Source: an uncultured Burkholderiales bacterium (GTDB taxonomy: Bacteria > Pseudomonadota > Gammaproteobacteria > Burkholderiales > Burkholderiaceae_C). Taken from it: a DNA stretch of 6,885 nucleotides. The translations under genes were made by a program, and so were the position numbers. Of this stretch, positions 1-6,875 are shown piece after piece. The stretch spans positions 1-6,885 of the forward strand of contig CAIYFE010000086.1 in NCBI GenBank assembly GCA_903925445.1, written 5' to 3'. Position 1 is the stretch's first letter; every line of letters starts with the position of its first letter. A model generated the notes under the pieces. That model did not search any database. It saw only the letters and a program-made list of their open reading frames with translations, and was not told the origin of the DNA.

Positions 1-1592
1 GACAAAATCAAGCCACGTATCACCGCGCGGATGCCGTAGCGAAAACCCGCATCTTGAATGTCGATGCGGCCTTGCAATGGCTGCGGCAATTTTTGCGGCT
101 GCTTGGTTTCGGGCACGCTGGAGACGTGGTCGAGGATTTCAAAAATCCGTTTGGCGCCTGCCGCCGCTTTTTGGGTGTGCGACACAATGCGGCTCATCGA
201 ATCCAAGCGGGTGTAAAAACGCCCGATGTAAGCCAAAAAGGCGGTCAACACCCCAACGGTGATTTGATGCTGCGACACCAGCCAAATGCCAAATCCCCAC
301 ACCACCAACAAACCCACTTCGGTCATCAAAGTCACGGTCGGTGAGAACAAAGACCAAATGAAGTTGATGCGGTCGTTGACCGCCAAGTTGTGTTTGTTGG
401 CATCTTTGAAGCGCGTGGCTTCACGCCGCTCTTGGGCAAAGGCCTTGACCACCCGAATACCGGGAATGGTGTCGGCCAGCACATTGGTCAACTCCGACCA
501 CACGCGGTCGATTTTTTCAAAACCCGTGCGCAATTTGTCACGCACCACATGAATCAACCAAACGATGAATGGCAACGGCAGCAAAGTGGCCAAGGCCAGG
601 TGCGTGTCAATGCTGATCAAGATGGCTGCGGTCATTGCAATCATCAACACATCGGTGGCGAAGTCCAGCAAATGCAAAGACAAGAACACGCAGATGCGGT
701 CGGTTTCGGCGCCAATGCGGTTCATCAAGTCACCTGTGCGACGCCCGCCAAAGTACTCCAGCGACAAACGCATCAGGTGCTCATAGGCCGTGGTTCGCAA
801 ATCCGCACCAATGCGCTCCGACACCAAAGCCAAAATGTAAGTCTTGGCCCAACCCAAGCCCCAAGCCAACAAGGCTGCGCCGAGCAATCCGCCCAAATAC
901 AGGCTGACTTGCATGCGGTCGATGGGTTGGCCGTTTTGAAACGGAATCAACACCTCGTCCATCAAAGGCATGGTCATGTAGGGCGGCACCAAGGTGGCCG
1001 CCGTGGAGGCCAGGGTCAACAAAAATCCAGCCAACAAACGCCACTGATAAGGTTTGGCAAAACGCCACAACCTGAACAAACCCCAGGTCGAAAGCGGCGC
1101 GTGTTGTTCGCGGTTGCAAACCGGGCATTCGTCGCCTGGGTTTTCAAGCGGCAACTTGCATTGGGGGCAACGGCGATCCAAACGCGATTGAAAACTCGAC
1201 CCCAAACTCAAACGCTCGATTTGCTCGGCAAAAGCTTCTTGCAAGCGCATGGCCAAGACGTTGTGCGCCAGGGTAAAGCGCCAACTCGCATGGCGTTGAT
1301 GGGCATCAACTAAGCTCAAAGTACCCACGCCCGCGTGGTCGCTCAGGCGCATTTGCTGCCCGAGCGCCAACGGCCAATCTTGCCAATTTGCGTCTGATTT
1401 GCTGCTTTTTTCAGCAAAAACGACCCGCTGGTCTGTCACAATTAGCAGCCCGTTTGCGAATCGCAATTGGGCGTCCAAGTCAACCTCCAGCCAGGCCAAC
1501 ACGTTTTCTTGAGCTGAGAGATGCGCAAACGCCAAAGCTCTCCATGGTTCAGGCAAGGAAACTTGGGCGATAGCCGGTACCGAGGAATTCAT
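1..1592 (-). CDS. ABC exporter-type transporter with N-terminal soluble domain and Cys4 knuckle, cyanophycin-locus associated (partial, 3' end off window)
   Basis: I translated the minus strand from the ATG at 1592-1590; it stays open for 530 codons and runs off the left edge. Residues 1-135 form a soluble domain with no membrane segment. C142-x2-C145 and C156-x2-C159 form a zinc-ribbon-like knuckle. Residues about 180-445 are an ABC type-1 exporter membrane domain with hydrophobic segments near 185-210, 229-255, 305-350 and 418-440; the stretch RIGADLRTTAYEHLMRLSLE and the GIRVVKAFAQE motif are typical of exporter half-transporters. Residues 508-530 begin the nucleotide-binding domain (DIQDAGFRYG), so Walker A, signature and Walker B motifs lie outside the window. 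The start is fixed because an in-frame stop lies upstream (1637-1635) with no ATG, GTG or TTG between. No clear ribosome binding site is seen. The gene diverges from cphA'. From memory, transporters of this build are annotated beside cphA in Betaproteobacteria as cyanophycin-metabolism associated, often with a DUF1854 gene. The substrate is unknown, and lipid A or drug exporter families are less likely given the N-terminal extension. Confidence 0.9.
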   Translation of the reverse strand, partial: MNSSVPAIAQVSLPEPWRALAFAHLSAQENVLAWLEVDLDAQLRFANGLLIVTDQRVVFAEKSSKSDANWQDWPLALGQQMRLSDHAGVGTLSLVDAHQRHASWRFTLAHNVLAMRLQEAFAEQIERLSLGSSFQSRLDRRCPQCKLPLENPGDECPVCNREQHAPLSTWGLFRLWRFAKPYQWRLLAGFLLTLASTAATLVPPYMTMPLMDEVLIPFQNGQPIDRMQVSLYLGGLLGAALLAWGLGWAKTYILALVSERIGADLRTTAYEHLMRLSLEYFGGRRTGDLMNRIGAETDRICVFLSLHLLDFATDVLMIAMTAAILISIDTHLALATLLPLPFIVWLIHVVRDKLRTGFEKIDRVWSELTNVLADTIPGIRVVKAFAQERREATRFKDANKHNLAVNDRINFIWSLFSPTVTLMTEVGLLVVWGFGIWLVSQHQITVGVLTAFLAYIGRFYTRLDSMSRIVSHTQKAAAGAKRIFEILDHVSSVPETKQPQKLPQPLQGRIDIQDAGFRYGIRAVIRGLIL

Positions 1593-1613
1593 TCTTGAAA
1601 TGTTTGCGTGCCA

Positions 1614-1635
1614 AGTCGATGGGCAATCATCGACT
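1614..1635. promoter_or_regulatory. Perfect 8-bp inverted repeat, candidate operator between divergent genes
   Basis: The arms AGTCGATG (1614-1621) and CATCGACT (1628-1635) are exact reverse complements around a 6-base spacer. The dyad lies 21 bases upstream of the transporter start codon and 123 bases upstream of cphA'. If the candidate transporter promoter at 1647-1675 is real, the dyad sits just downstream of its start point. That is a usual place for a repressor operator, or it could form a hairpin in the leader RNA. The repeat is seen directly; the role is inference. It does not resemble an ArgR box or an NtrC site. Confidence 0.4.
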
Positions 1636-1646
1636 CACGTTAGAAA

Positions 1647-1675
1647 ATGAAAGACAGGAGTCAGGACTTTGTTAA
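1647..1675 (-). promoter_or_regulatory. Candidate sigma-70 promoter for the ABC transporter gene
   Basis: On the minus strand there is a TTAACA -35 element (1675-1670; five of six to TTGACA), then 17 bases, then TTTCAT (1652-1647; four of six to TATAAT). Transcription would start near 1640, giving a leader of roughly 50 bases that carries the 1614-1635 dyad. The -10 element is weak, so this is a best candidate rather than a firm call. I found no equally good promoter facing cphA' on the plus strand. Confidence 0.3.
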
Positions 1676-1755
1676 ATCTGAGCACGTTCGCTGCCGATTG
1701 TATCGCCGCACCCGTGATCATTCCAAAGTCAACTGGTACTCCCCATTTGCACTGA
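1669..1755 (+). other. Possible 28-residue leader ORF upstream of cphA' (TTG start)
   Basis: An AGGAG sequence at 1656-1660 is followed after 8 bases by a TTG codon that opens a 28-codon frame ending in TGA at 1753-1755. Only three bases (TTT) separate this stop from the cphA' ATG. The peptide would start LLNLSTFAADCIAAPV. cphA' itself has no visible ribosome binding site, so termination and reinitiation from this small ORF would explain how it is translated. The alternative is that the AGGAG is coincidental and cphA' is initiated by another route. The peptide shows no Arg or Asp run of the kind expected in an attenuator. Confidence 0.25.
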
Positions 1756-1758
1756 TTT

Positions 1759-3993
1759 ATGGCCTTCAAAGATATCCAAATTCTGCGTGTCAACTATTTG
1801 CGAGGGCCCAACATCTGGACCTATCGCCCCATCATCGAGGCTTTGATCGATTTGGGCGAAATGGAGGACTACCCTTCCAACAAAATTGACGGCTTCAATG
1901 ACCGCCTCAACGCCTGGTTGCCCGGCTTGGTCGAGCACCACTGCGGCGTGGGTCATCGCGGCGGTTTTCTGACCCGCTTGATTGGCGGCACTTGGATGGG
2001 ACACATCATCGAGCACACCTCGATCGAGTTGCAATTGCTGGCGGGTGCGCGCGCCGAATTCGGCAAAGCCCGCGAAATCAGCAAACGCGGTGTCTACAAA
2101 GTCGTCTTTCGCACCGAACACGAAGAGCTGGGCCGTGCCAGTTTTGCAGCCGCACACCGCTTGGTGATGTGCGCGGCCAACAACTTGCCCTTTGACTTGG
2201 CGGCCACCATTGAAGAACTCAAAGACATCGTCGATCGCCGCTGTTTGGGCCCCAGCACCGCCACCATCGTGGACGCTGCGGTTGAACGCAAAACACCTTT
2301 CATCCGTTTGACCGAAGGCAACTTGGTGCAATTGGGCTATGGCGCCAAGCAACGACGCATCTGGACGGCTGAAACCGATCGCACCAGCGCCATCGCCGAG
2401 AGCATTTCCAGCGACAAAGACCTGACCAAAAAACTGTTGACCCAATGCGGCATTCCCGTGCCCGAAGGTCAAATCGTCACCTCTTCTGACGCGGCTTGGG
2501 AAGCCTCCCAAGACATCGGCTTGCCCGTGGCCATCAAACCTGTCGATGGCAACCGTGGGCGCGGCGTGTCGCTGAATGTGACCAACGAAGCAGGCGTGCG
2601 CGCTGCTTGGCAAGCGGCCAACAGCGTTGGCGCGGCCTGGAGCAGCTCCAGCCAAGTCGAGGTGTTGATCGAACGCTTTGTGCGCGGCGACGAACACCGT
2701 GTCTTGGTGGTAGGCAACCGCGTGGTAGCCGCCACCCGTGGTGAAACCGCTCACATCGTGGGCGATGGTGTATCCACCGTTGCGCAATTGGTCGATGCCC
2801 AACTCAACACCGATCCACGTCGAGGCGACTCCGAAACATTCCCCTTGGACATCATTCGGTTGGATACACCGCGTGGCGAAATGTGTCTGCTCGAAATCCA
2901 GCGCCAAGGCCTGGAACCAGACAGCGTGGTCGAAGCTGGCCGCGAGGTGGTGGTGCAGCGCAACGGCAACCTCAACATTGACGTGACCGAGCGCGTTCAC
3001 CCCGAAGTGGCCGCTGCCGCCACCTTGGCCGCTCGCGTGGTGGGGTTAGACATTGCAGGCATTGACATCGTGACCGAAGACATTTCACGGCCTTTGAGCG
3101 AAACCAAAGGCGCTGTCATTGAAGTCAACGCCGGCCCAGGCTTGCTCATGCACGTCAAACCCGCGGTAGGACAACCCCGCCCGGTGGGCAAAGCCGTGGT
3201 CGATCATTTGTTTGGCCCCAACGAATCTGGCCGCATTCCGGTGGTGGGCATCGTGGGCACGCAACAGACCACGCAACTGTCTCAATTGGTCGCTTGGTTG
3301 CTGCATTTGTCGGGCAAACGCACCGGCTTGGCCTGCAAAGACGGGCTCTACATGGACCAGCACCATTTGGGCAAAAAAGACGCCCGCGATTTCGACAACT
3401 CGGAACGCCTGCTCATCAACCGTTCATTGGATGCCGCTGTGTTTGAGACCACGCCCCATCACATCTTGAACGAAGGCCTGGCTTACGACCGCTGCTTGCT
3501 TGGCGTGGTCACCAACATGCCCGACACCGATGCTGCGCTGATCGACGCGCACGACATCCAAACGCCCGAGCAAATGCGCACCGTCATTCGCACCCAAATT
3601 GACTTGGTGTTGCCCGAAGGCGCCTCGGTGCTCAACGCCGAAGACCAAGCCGTGGTGAGCTTGGCCGAACTCAGCGATGGCGAAGTGGTGTATTACGCCC
3701 AAACCAAAGCCACCCCCGCCGTTACTGCCCATTTGCAACAAGGTGGCCGTGCGGTGTATTGCCAAAACGGCCATGTGGTGTTGGCGCGAGGCAACCAAGA
3801 AACCGAGTTGTTTCACCTCGAACTGGCCTTGATCGCACGTTTGCTCAAAGACGGCATTGAAGTTCCCACATTGCTGGCCGCAGTTGCTACGGCTTGGGCG
3901 CTGGACATTGCGCCTTTGCTGATTCGCGCTGGCCTCAAAAATTTCGGTCAACAACAACAAGTTGCCAAAGACACTGCAAGGATGAATGGCTGA
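1759..3993 (+). CDS. cphA': Cyanophycin synthetase paralogue CphA' with inactive, truncated Mur-ligase domain
   Basis: This 744-residue protein aligns along most of its length with the CphA encoded just downstream. The N domain (about 1-165) starts with LRGPNIW and carries H82-I-I-E85-H86, an HxxEH inverted-zincin motif. Such a metallopeptidase-like site in the N domain is known to make primers in many CphA1 enzymes. The ATP-grasp domain (about 166-490) looks intact: LTKKLL, K260-P-V-D-G-N-R-G-R-G, GIDIV and E455-V-N-A-G-P-G. The Mur-like domain (about 493-744) is degenerate. The P-loop GTNGKTT reads GTQQTTQ (500-506), with Thr504 at the lysine position; ETARGG reads ETTPHH (563-568), the GDHLG histidine is gone, and the C-terminal lobe of about 140 residues is missing. 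ATP-dependent Arg addition at this site is therefore not expected. Cyanobacterial CphA2 shows the same kind of loss and polymerises beta-Asp-Arg dipeptides. The ATG is fixed by an in-frame stop at 1753-1755. No ribosome binding site is seen. Tandem cphA'-cphA pairs are known in betaproteobacteria such as Cupriavidus necator. Confidence 0.93.
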   Translation: MAFKDIQILRVNYLRGPNIWTYRPIIEALIDLGEMEDYPSNKIDGFNDRLNAWLPGLVEHHCGVGHRGGFLTRLIGGTWMGHIIEHTSIELQLLAGARAEFGKAREISKRGVYKVVFRTEHEELGRASFAAAHRLVMCAANNLPFDLAATIEELKDIVDRRCLGPSTATIVDAAVERKTPFIRLTEGNLVQLGYGAKQRRIWTAETDRTSAIAESISSDKDLTKKLLTQCGIPVPEGQIVTSSDAAWEASQDIGLPVAIKPVDGNRGRGVSLNVTNEAGVRAAWQAANSVGAAWSSSSQVEVLIERFVRGDEHRVLVVGNRVVAATRGETAHIVGDGVSTVAQLVDAQLNTDPRRGDSETFPLDIIRLDTPRGEMCLLEIQRQGLEPDSVVEAGREVVVQRNGNLNIDVTERVHPEVAAAATLAARVVGLDIAGIDIVTEDISRPLSETKGAVIEVNAGPGLLMHVKPAVGQPRPVGKAVVDHLFGPNESGRIPVVGIVGTQQTTQLSQLVAWLLHLSGKRTGLACKDGLYMDQHHLGKKDARDFDNSERLLINRSLDAAVFETTPHHILNEGLAYDRCLLGVVTNMPDTDAALIDAHDIQTPEQMRTVIRTQIDLVLPEGASVLNAEDQAVVSLAELSDGEVVYYAQTKATPAVTAHLQQGGRAVYCQNGHVVLARGNQETELFHLELALIARLLKDGIEVPTLLAAVATAWALDIAPLLIRAGLKNFGQQQQVAKDTARMNG
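3978..3982 (+). promoter_or_regulatory. Ribosome binding site of cphA, inside the cphA' coding end
   Basis: AAGGA lies 10 bases before the ATG at 3993, within the last codons of cphA'. The cphA' stop and cphA start share one base (TGATG). This supports ATG 3993 over the upstream in-frame ATG at 3894, which would add 33 residues with no similarity to the family N-terminus. It also suggests translational coupling of the two synthetases. Confidence 0.7.
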
Positions 3994-6566
3994 TGGAAGT
4001 TTCTCGCATCCGGGCGCTACGCGGCCCCAACCTCTGGACTCGTCACACGGCCATTGAAGCCATGGTGCGTTGCGAGGGCTCTGAACTCAATTTGAGTCTG
4101 TACCCCGAATTTGAGGTTCGTCTGCGCCATTTATTTCCGGGCATGGGCGGCTTGCAGCCCTTGCGCCAACAAACACACCTGACCATGGCGCATGCGCTGG
4201 AAACAGCCACGCTGCATTTGCAAATTCAAGCCGGCTGCCCAGTGACCTTCAGCCGCAGCACAGCCACACCGGACGAAGGTTTGTTTCAAGTGGTGGTCGA
4301 GTACACCGAAGAAGAAGTGGGTTGCTTGGCGCTCAAATTGGCGCAACAACTGTGCGCAGCTGCGCTGCAAAACCAAAGCTTCGATTTGGATGCAGCCATT
4401 CACGAGCTGCGCAACTTGGACGAAGACATTCGCTTGGGTCCATCCACCGGCTCCATCGTCAACGCAGCGGTGACGCGTGGCATTCCCTACCGTCGCTTGA
4501 CAGCAGGCAGTTTGGTGCAACTGGGCTGGGGCAGCAAACAGCGACGCATTCAGGCCGCCGAAATTGACTCCACCAGCGCCATTGCCGAATCCATTGCGCA
4601 AGACAAAGAGTTGACCAAAAAACTCCTGCATGCCGCAGGCGTGCCCGTGCCTTTGGGGCGCCCCGTGCGCGATGCCCAAGACGCTTGGGTGGCCGCGCAA
4701 GAAGTGGGTTTGCCCGTGGTGGTCAAACCCCGTGACGGCAACCAAGGCAAGGGCGTGACGGTCAACATCACCACCGAAGAAGGCGTCATCAAAGCGTTTG
4801 AAACCGCCGCCAGCTTTCGTGAAGAAATCATGGTCGAGCGCTTTTTGCCAGGCAGCGATTACCGCTTGCTCGTGGTGGGCAACAAGCTGGTGGCCGCCGC
4901 GCGGCGTGAACCGCCCTTGGTGGTGGGCAACGGCAAAAACACAGTGCGCGAGTTGGTCGAGCAAGTCAACGCCGACCCACGTCGCGGCGAAGGTCACGCC
5001 ACCTCATTGACCAAAATTCGTTTTGACGACATCGCCTTGGAACGCTTGAAAGAGCAAGGCTTGCATGCCGAGTCTGTCCCGCCCAAAGGCATGCGCGTGA
5101 TCTTGCGCAACAACGCCAACTTGTCCACTGGCGGTACAGCCACCGACGTCACCGATGACGTGCACCCCGAAGTTGCAGCCCGCGCTGTGGCGGCGGCGCA
5201 AATGGTTGGGCTTGATATTTGCGGCGTCGACGTGGTGTGTGAATCGGTCTTGCGCCCCATGGAAGAACAAAGCGGCGGCGTGGTGGAAGTCAATGCCGCG
5301 CCGGGCTTGCGCATGCACTTGAACCCCTCATTCGGCAAAGGCCGCGATGTGGGCGAAGCCGTCATCTCCACCATGTTCCCCGATGGCGACGATGGTCGAA
5401 TTCCAGTCATCGCGGTGACCGGCACCAACGGCAAAACCACCACCGTTCGTTTGACCTCGCACTTGCTGCGCGCTCATGGTTTGCGTGTTGGCATGACCAA
5501 CACCGATGGTGTCTATGTCAATGGCCGCCAAATGGACAGCGGCGATTGCAGCGGCCCTCGCAGCGCACGCAATGTGTTGATGCACCCCGATGTGGATGCC
5601 GCCGTGCTCGAAACCGCACGCGGCGGCATGTTGCGCGAAGGCTTGGCCTTTGACCGCTGCCAAGTGGCCGTGGTGACCAACATCGGCATGGGCGACCACT
5701 TGGGCTTGAATTACATCTCCACCGTAGAAGACTTGGCGGTGTTAAAGCGCGTCATCGTTCAAAACGTGGCAGAGTCTGGCACGGCAGTGCTCAATGCGAC
5801 CGACCCCATCGTGGTTGCCATGGCCTCCAACTGCCCCGGACAAGTGACTTTCTTTGGTTTGGATGGTCACCACCCCGTCATTGCCACCCACCGTGCGCAA
5901 GGCAAACGCGTGGTGTATGTGGAAGACGATCAAATCGTGGCGCAACATGGCAACCATTTGGTGCGCATTGCGCTTTCAGAAATTCCATTGACTCGCAACG
6001 GCGCGATTGGTTTTCAAATCGAAAACGCCATGGCGTCCATCGCCGCAGCTTGGGCGGTTGGCGTGCCTTGGGACACGATTTGCAAGGGTTTGGCTACTTT
6101 TGTCAGCGACAGCCATGCCGTGCCGGGTCGCTTCAACTTCTTTGATTACCAAGGTGCCACCGTCATCGCCGATTACGGTCACAACCCCGATGCCATCAAA
6201 GCGCTGGTGCAGGCGGTGACCAACTTGCCGGCCAAAAAACGCAGCGTGGTCATCAGCGGCGCAGGTGACCGCCGCGACGAAGACATTCGCGAGCAAACCC
6301 GCATCATTGGGGACGCGTTTGACGACGTGGTGCTCTACCAAGACGCTTGCCAACGCGGTCGCGTGGACGGCGAAGTGTTGGCTTTGCTGCGTCAAGGCCT
6401 GGAAGGCGCACAACGCACACGCCAAATCGATGAGATTTACGGCGAATTTTTAGCCATCGACCACGCCATGGATCGCCTCGAAAAAGGCGACTTGTGTTTG
6501 ATCTTGATCGACCAAGTCGAAGAAGCTTTGGCGCACATCACGCACAAAGTGAAAAGCAAGGCGTAA
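3993..6566 (+). CDS. cphA: Cyanophycin synthetase (L-aspartate- and L-arginine-adding), full length
   Basis: The 857-residue product has the normal size and three-domain plan of CphA1. This cytoplasmic enzyme extends the Asp backbone with its ATP-grasp domain and couples Arg to each Asp side chain with its Mur-ligase-like domain, using ATP for both steps. The N domain (about 1-150) begins MEVSRIRALRGPNLW. The ATP-grasp domain (about 150-470) shows LTKKLL (207-212), K245-P-R-D-G-N-Q-G-K-G, GVDVV and E432-V-N-A-A-P-G. The Mur domain has an intact P-loop G477-T-N-G-K481-T-T-T, E540-T-A-R-G-G, G567-D-H-L-G, D727-Y-G-H-N-P-D and G756-A-G-D-R-R-D-E-D in the C-terminal lobe. One feature is odd: the N-domain HxxEH motif of CphA' reads H67-A-L-E70-T71 here, so one zinc ligand is missing and self-priming by that site is doubtful. 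I chose ATG 3993 because it follows an AAGGA site and matches the family start. It is co-directional with cphA', overlaps it by one base and is probably in the same operon. Confidence 0.96.
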   Translation: MEVSRIRALRGPNLWTRHTAIEAMVRCEGSELNLSLYPEFEVRLRHLFPGMGGLQPLRQQTHLTMAHALETATLHLQIQAGCPVTFSRSTATPDEGLFQVVVEYTEEEVGCLALKLAQQLCAAALQNQSFDLDAAIHELRNLDEDIRLGPSTGSIVNAAVTRGIPYRRLTAGSLVQLGWGSKQRRIQAAEIDSTSAIAESIAQDKELTKKLLHAAGVPVPLGRPVRDAQDAWVAAQEVGLPVVVKPRDGNQGKGVTVNITTEEGVIKAFETAASFREEIMVERFLPGSDYRLLVVGNKLVAAARREPPLVVGNGKNTVRELVEQVNADPRRGEGHATSLTKIRFDDIALERLKEQGLHAESVPPKGMRVILRNNANLSTGGTATDVTDDVHPEVAARAVAAAQMVGLDICGVDVVCESVLRPMEEQSGGVVEVNAAPGLRMHLNPSFGKGRDVGEAVISTMFPDGDDGRIPVIAVTGTNGKTTTVRLTSHLLRAHGLRVGMTNTDGVYVNGRQMDSGDCSGPRSARNVLMHPDVDAAVLETARGGMLREGLAFDRCQVAVVTNIGMGDHLGLNYISTVEDLAVLKRVIVQNVAESGTAVLNATDPIVVAMASNCPGQVTFFGLDGHHPVIATHRAQGKRVVYVEDDQIVAQHGNHLVRIALSEIPLTRNGAIGFQIENAMASIAAAWAVGVPWDTICKGLATFVSDSHAVPGRFNFFDYQGATVIADYGHNPDAIKALVQAVTNLPAKKRSVVISGAGDRRDEDIREQTRIIGDAFDDVVLYQDACQRGRVDGEVLALLRQGLEGAQRTRQIDEIYGEFLAIDHAMDRLEKGDLCLILIDQVEEALAHITHKVKSKA

Positions 6567-6589
6567 CGCCTAGCCAAGCCTAAAGCGGG

Positions 6590-6611
6590 GGCGCACAAAT
6601 GCATCTGCGCC
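6590..6611. other. Small GC-rich stem-loop just after cphA
   Basis: GGCGCA (6590-6595) and TGCGCC (6606-6611) are exact reverse complements around a 10-base loop that contains the palindrome ATGCAT. The stem begins 24 bases after the cphA stop. No T-tract follows, so it does not look like an intrinsic terminator by itself. It could protect the 3' end of the message. Confidence 0.35.
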
Positions 6612-6640
6612 ACCCAGCAACCTCAAAAACCAGCAAAAAA

Positions 6641-6703
6641 CAAAGTTTGATAAAACACTGAAGTGTCCACACTCTGGACACTCAGGGTTTTTATCAAACT
6701 TTG
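6641..6703. terminator. Long symmetric hairpin, likely bidirectional intrinsic terminator after cphA
   Basis: The outer arms are 15 bases and match exactly: CAAAGTTTGATAAAA (6641-6655) and its reverse complement (6689-6703). Nested inside is AGTGTCC (6662-6668) with GGACACT (6676-6682) around a 7-base loop, extended by CTG (6658-6660) and CAG (6683-6685) past one bulged A. On the plus strand the inner stem is followed by GG and five T (6688-6692). On the minus strand the inner stem is followed by TG and four T, and the whole hairpin by six more T (6640-6635). Both strands therefore carry a terminator-like signal, suiting cphA and a convergent transcript from the right. The outer arms extend beyond what a terminator needs. 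Confidence 0.7.
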
Positions 6704-6769
6704 AATTAGGTTCATCTTGGGTTTGAAATGCTGGCGGGGGTTGCATATTGTGGCGAGATTCATCAGACA

Positions 6770-6875
6770 GAAAGCTGTGCAAGGGGCTGAGGGTCTGTTG
6801 CAAATCAGGAAGATTGAGGTCGATGCGTTTTTGGCAGTAATCGTCAGCCGGACTGGGAAAGCCCACAGGCACCTT
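6770..6875 (-). pseudogene. UmuD-like (translesion polymerase V accessory protein) remnant
   Basis: Read on the minus strand from 6875, the frame gives KVPVGFPSPADDYCQKRIDL and then N. It closely matches the region around the self-cleavage site of UmuD (E. coli has CGFPSPAADYVEQRIDLN). An in-frame TAG lies immediately upstream at 6878-6876. After the Asn the same frame loses resemblance. The frame shifted by one base (6814-6770) gives IFLICNRPSAPCTAF, which loosely recalls the next UmuD segment, LLIQHPSATYF. The catalytic Ser and Lys region that should follow is not seen. The residue before the cleavage Gly is Val, where the family usually has Cys or Ala. The best reading is a decayed fragment. 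The match of the first 20 residues is strong; the frameshift part is weak. The same region could be read as a GTG-started ORF of 100 codons running through the terminator, which I do not believe. Confidence 0.5.

Noticed and set aside
390..1313. Open frame of 307 codons on the plus strand
   Set aside because: It lies antisense to the ABC transporter, whose minus-strand translation shows clear family motifs; its composition is that of a shadow frame.
1600..1615. Sigma-54-like TTGGCACG on the minus strand
   Set aside because: The -24 part matches but the -12 GC is absent (TT instead), and it is too close to the transporter start codon at 1592 to act as its promoter.
1647..1889. 80-codon plus-strand frame starting before cphA'
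   Set aside because: It overlaps cphA' by more than 130 bases in another frame, has no ribosome binding site and gives no recognisable protein.
1729..3000. Open frame of 423 codons on the minus strand across cphA'
   Set aside because: It is antisense to a clearly conserved CphA' sequence, is rich in His and Gln as expected from reverse reading of TTG/CAA-rich codons, and contains no recognisable domain.
3894..3992. Upstream ATG extending cphA by 33 residues
   Set aside because: The extension reads through cphA' in another frame and lacks similarity to the family; ATG 3993 has a ribosome binding site and gives the normal N-terminus.
6641..6703. Integron attC site
   Set aside because: The arms end in GTTTGAT and ATCAAAC in the wrong orientation and do not fit RYYYAAC/GTTRRRY; no integrase or cassette is visible.
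6570..6872. 100-codon minus-strand frame started by GTG
   Set aside because: Only its first 20 residues resemble a known protein; the rest runs through the terminator hairpin and toward the cphA end with no sign of conservation, so I kept only the UmuD-like remnant.
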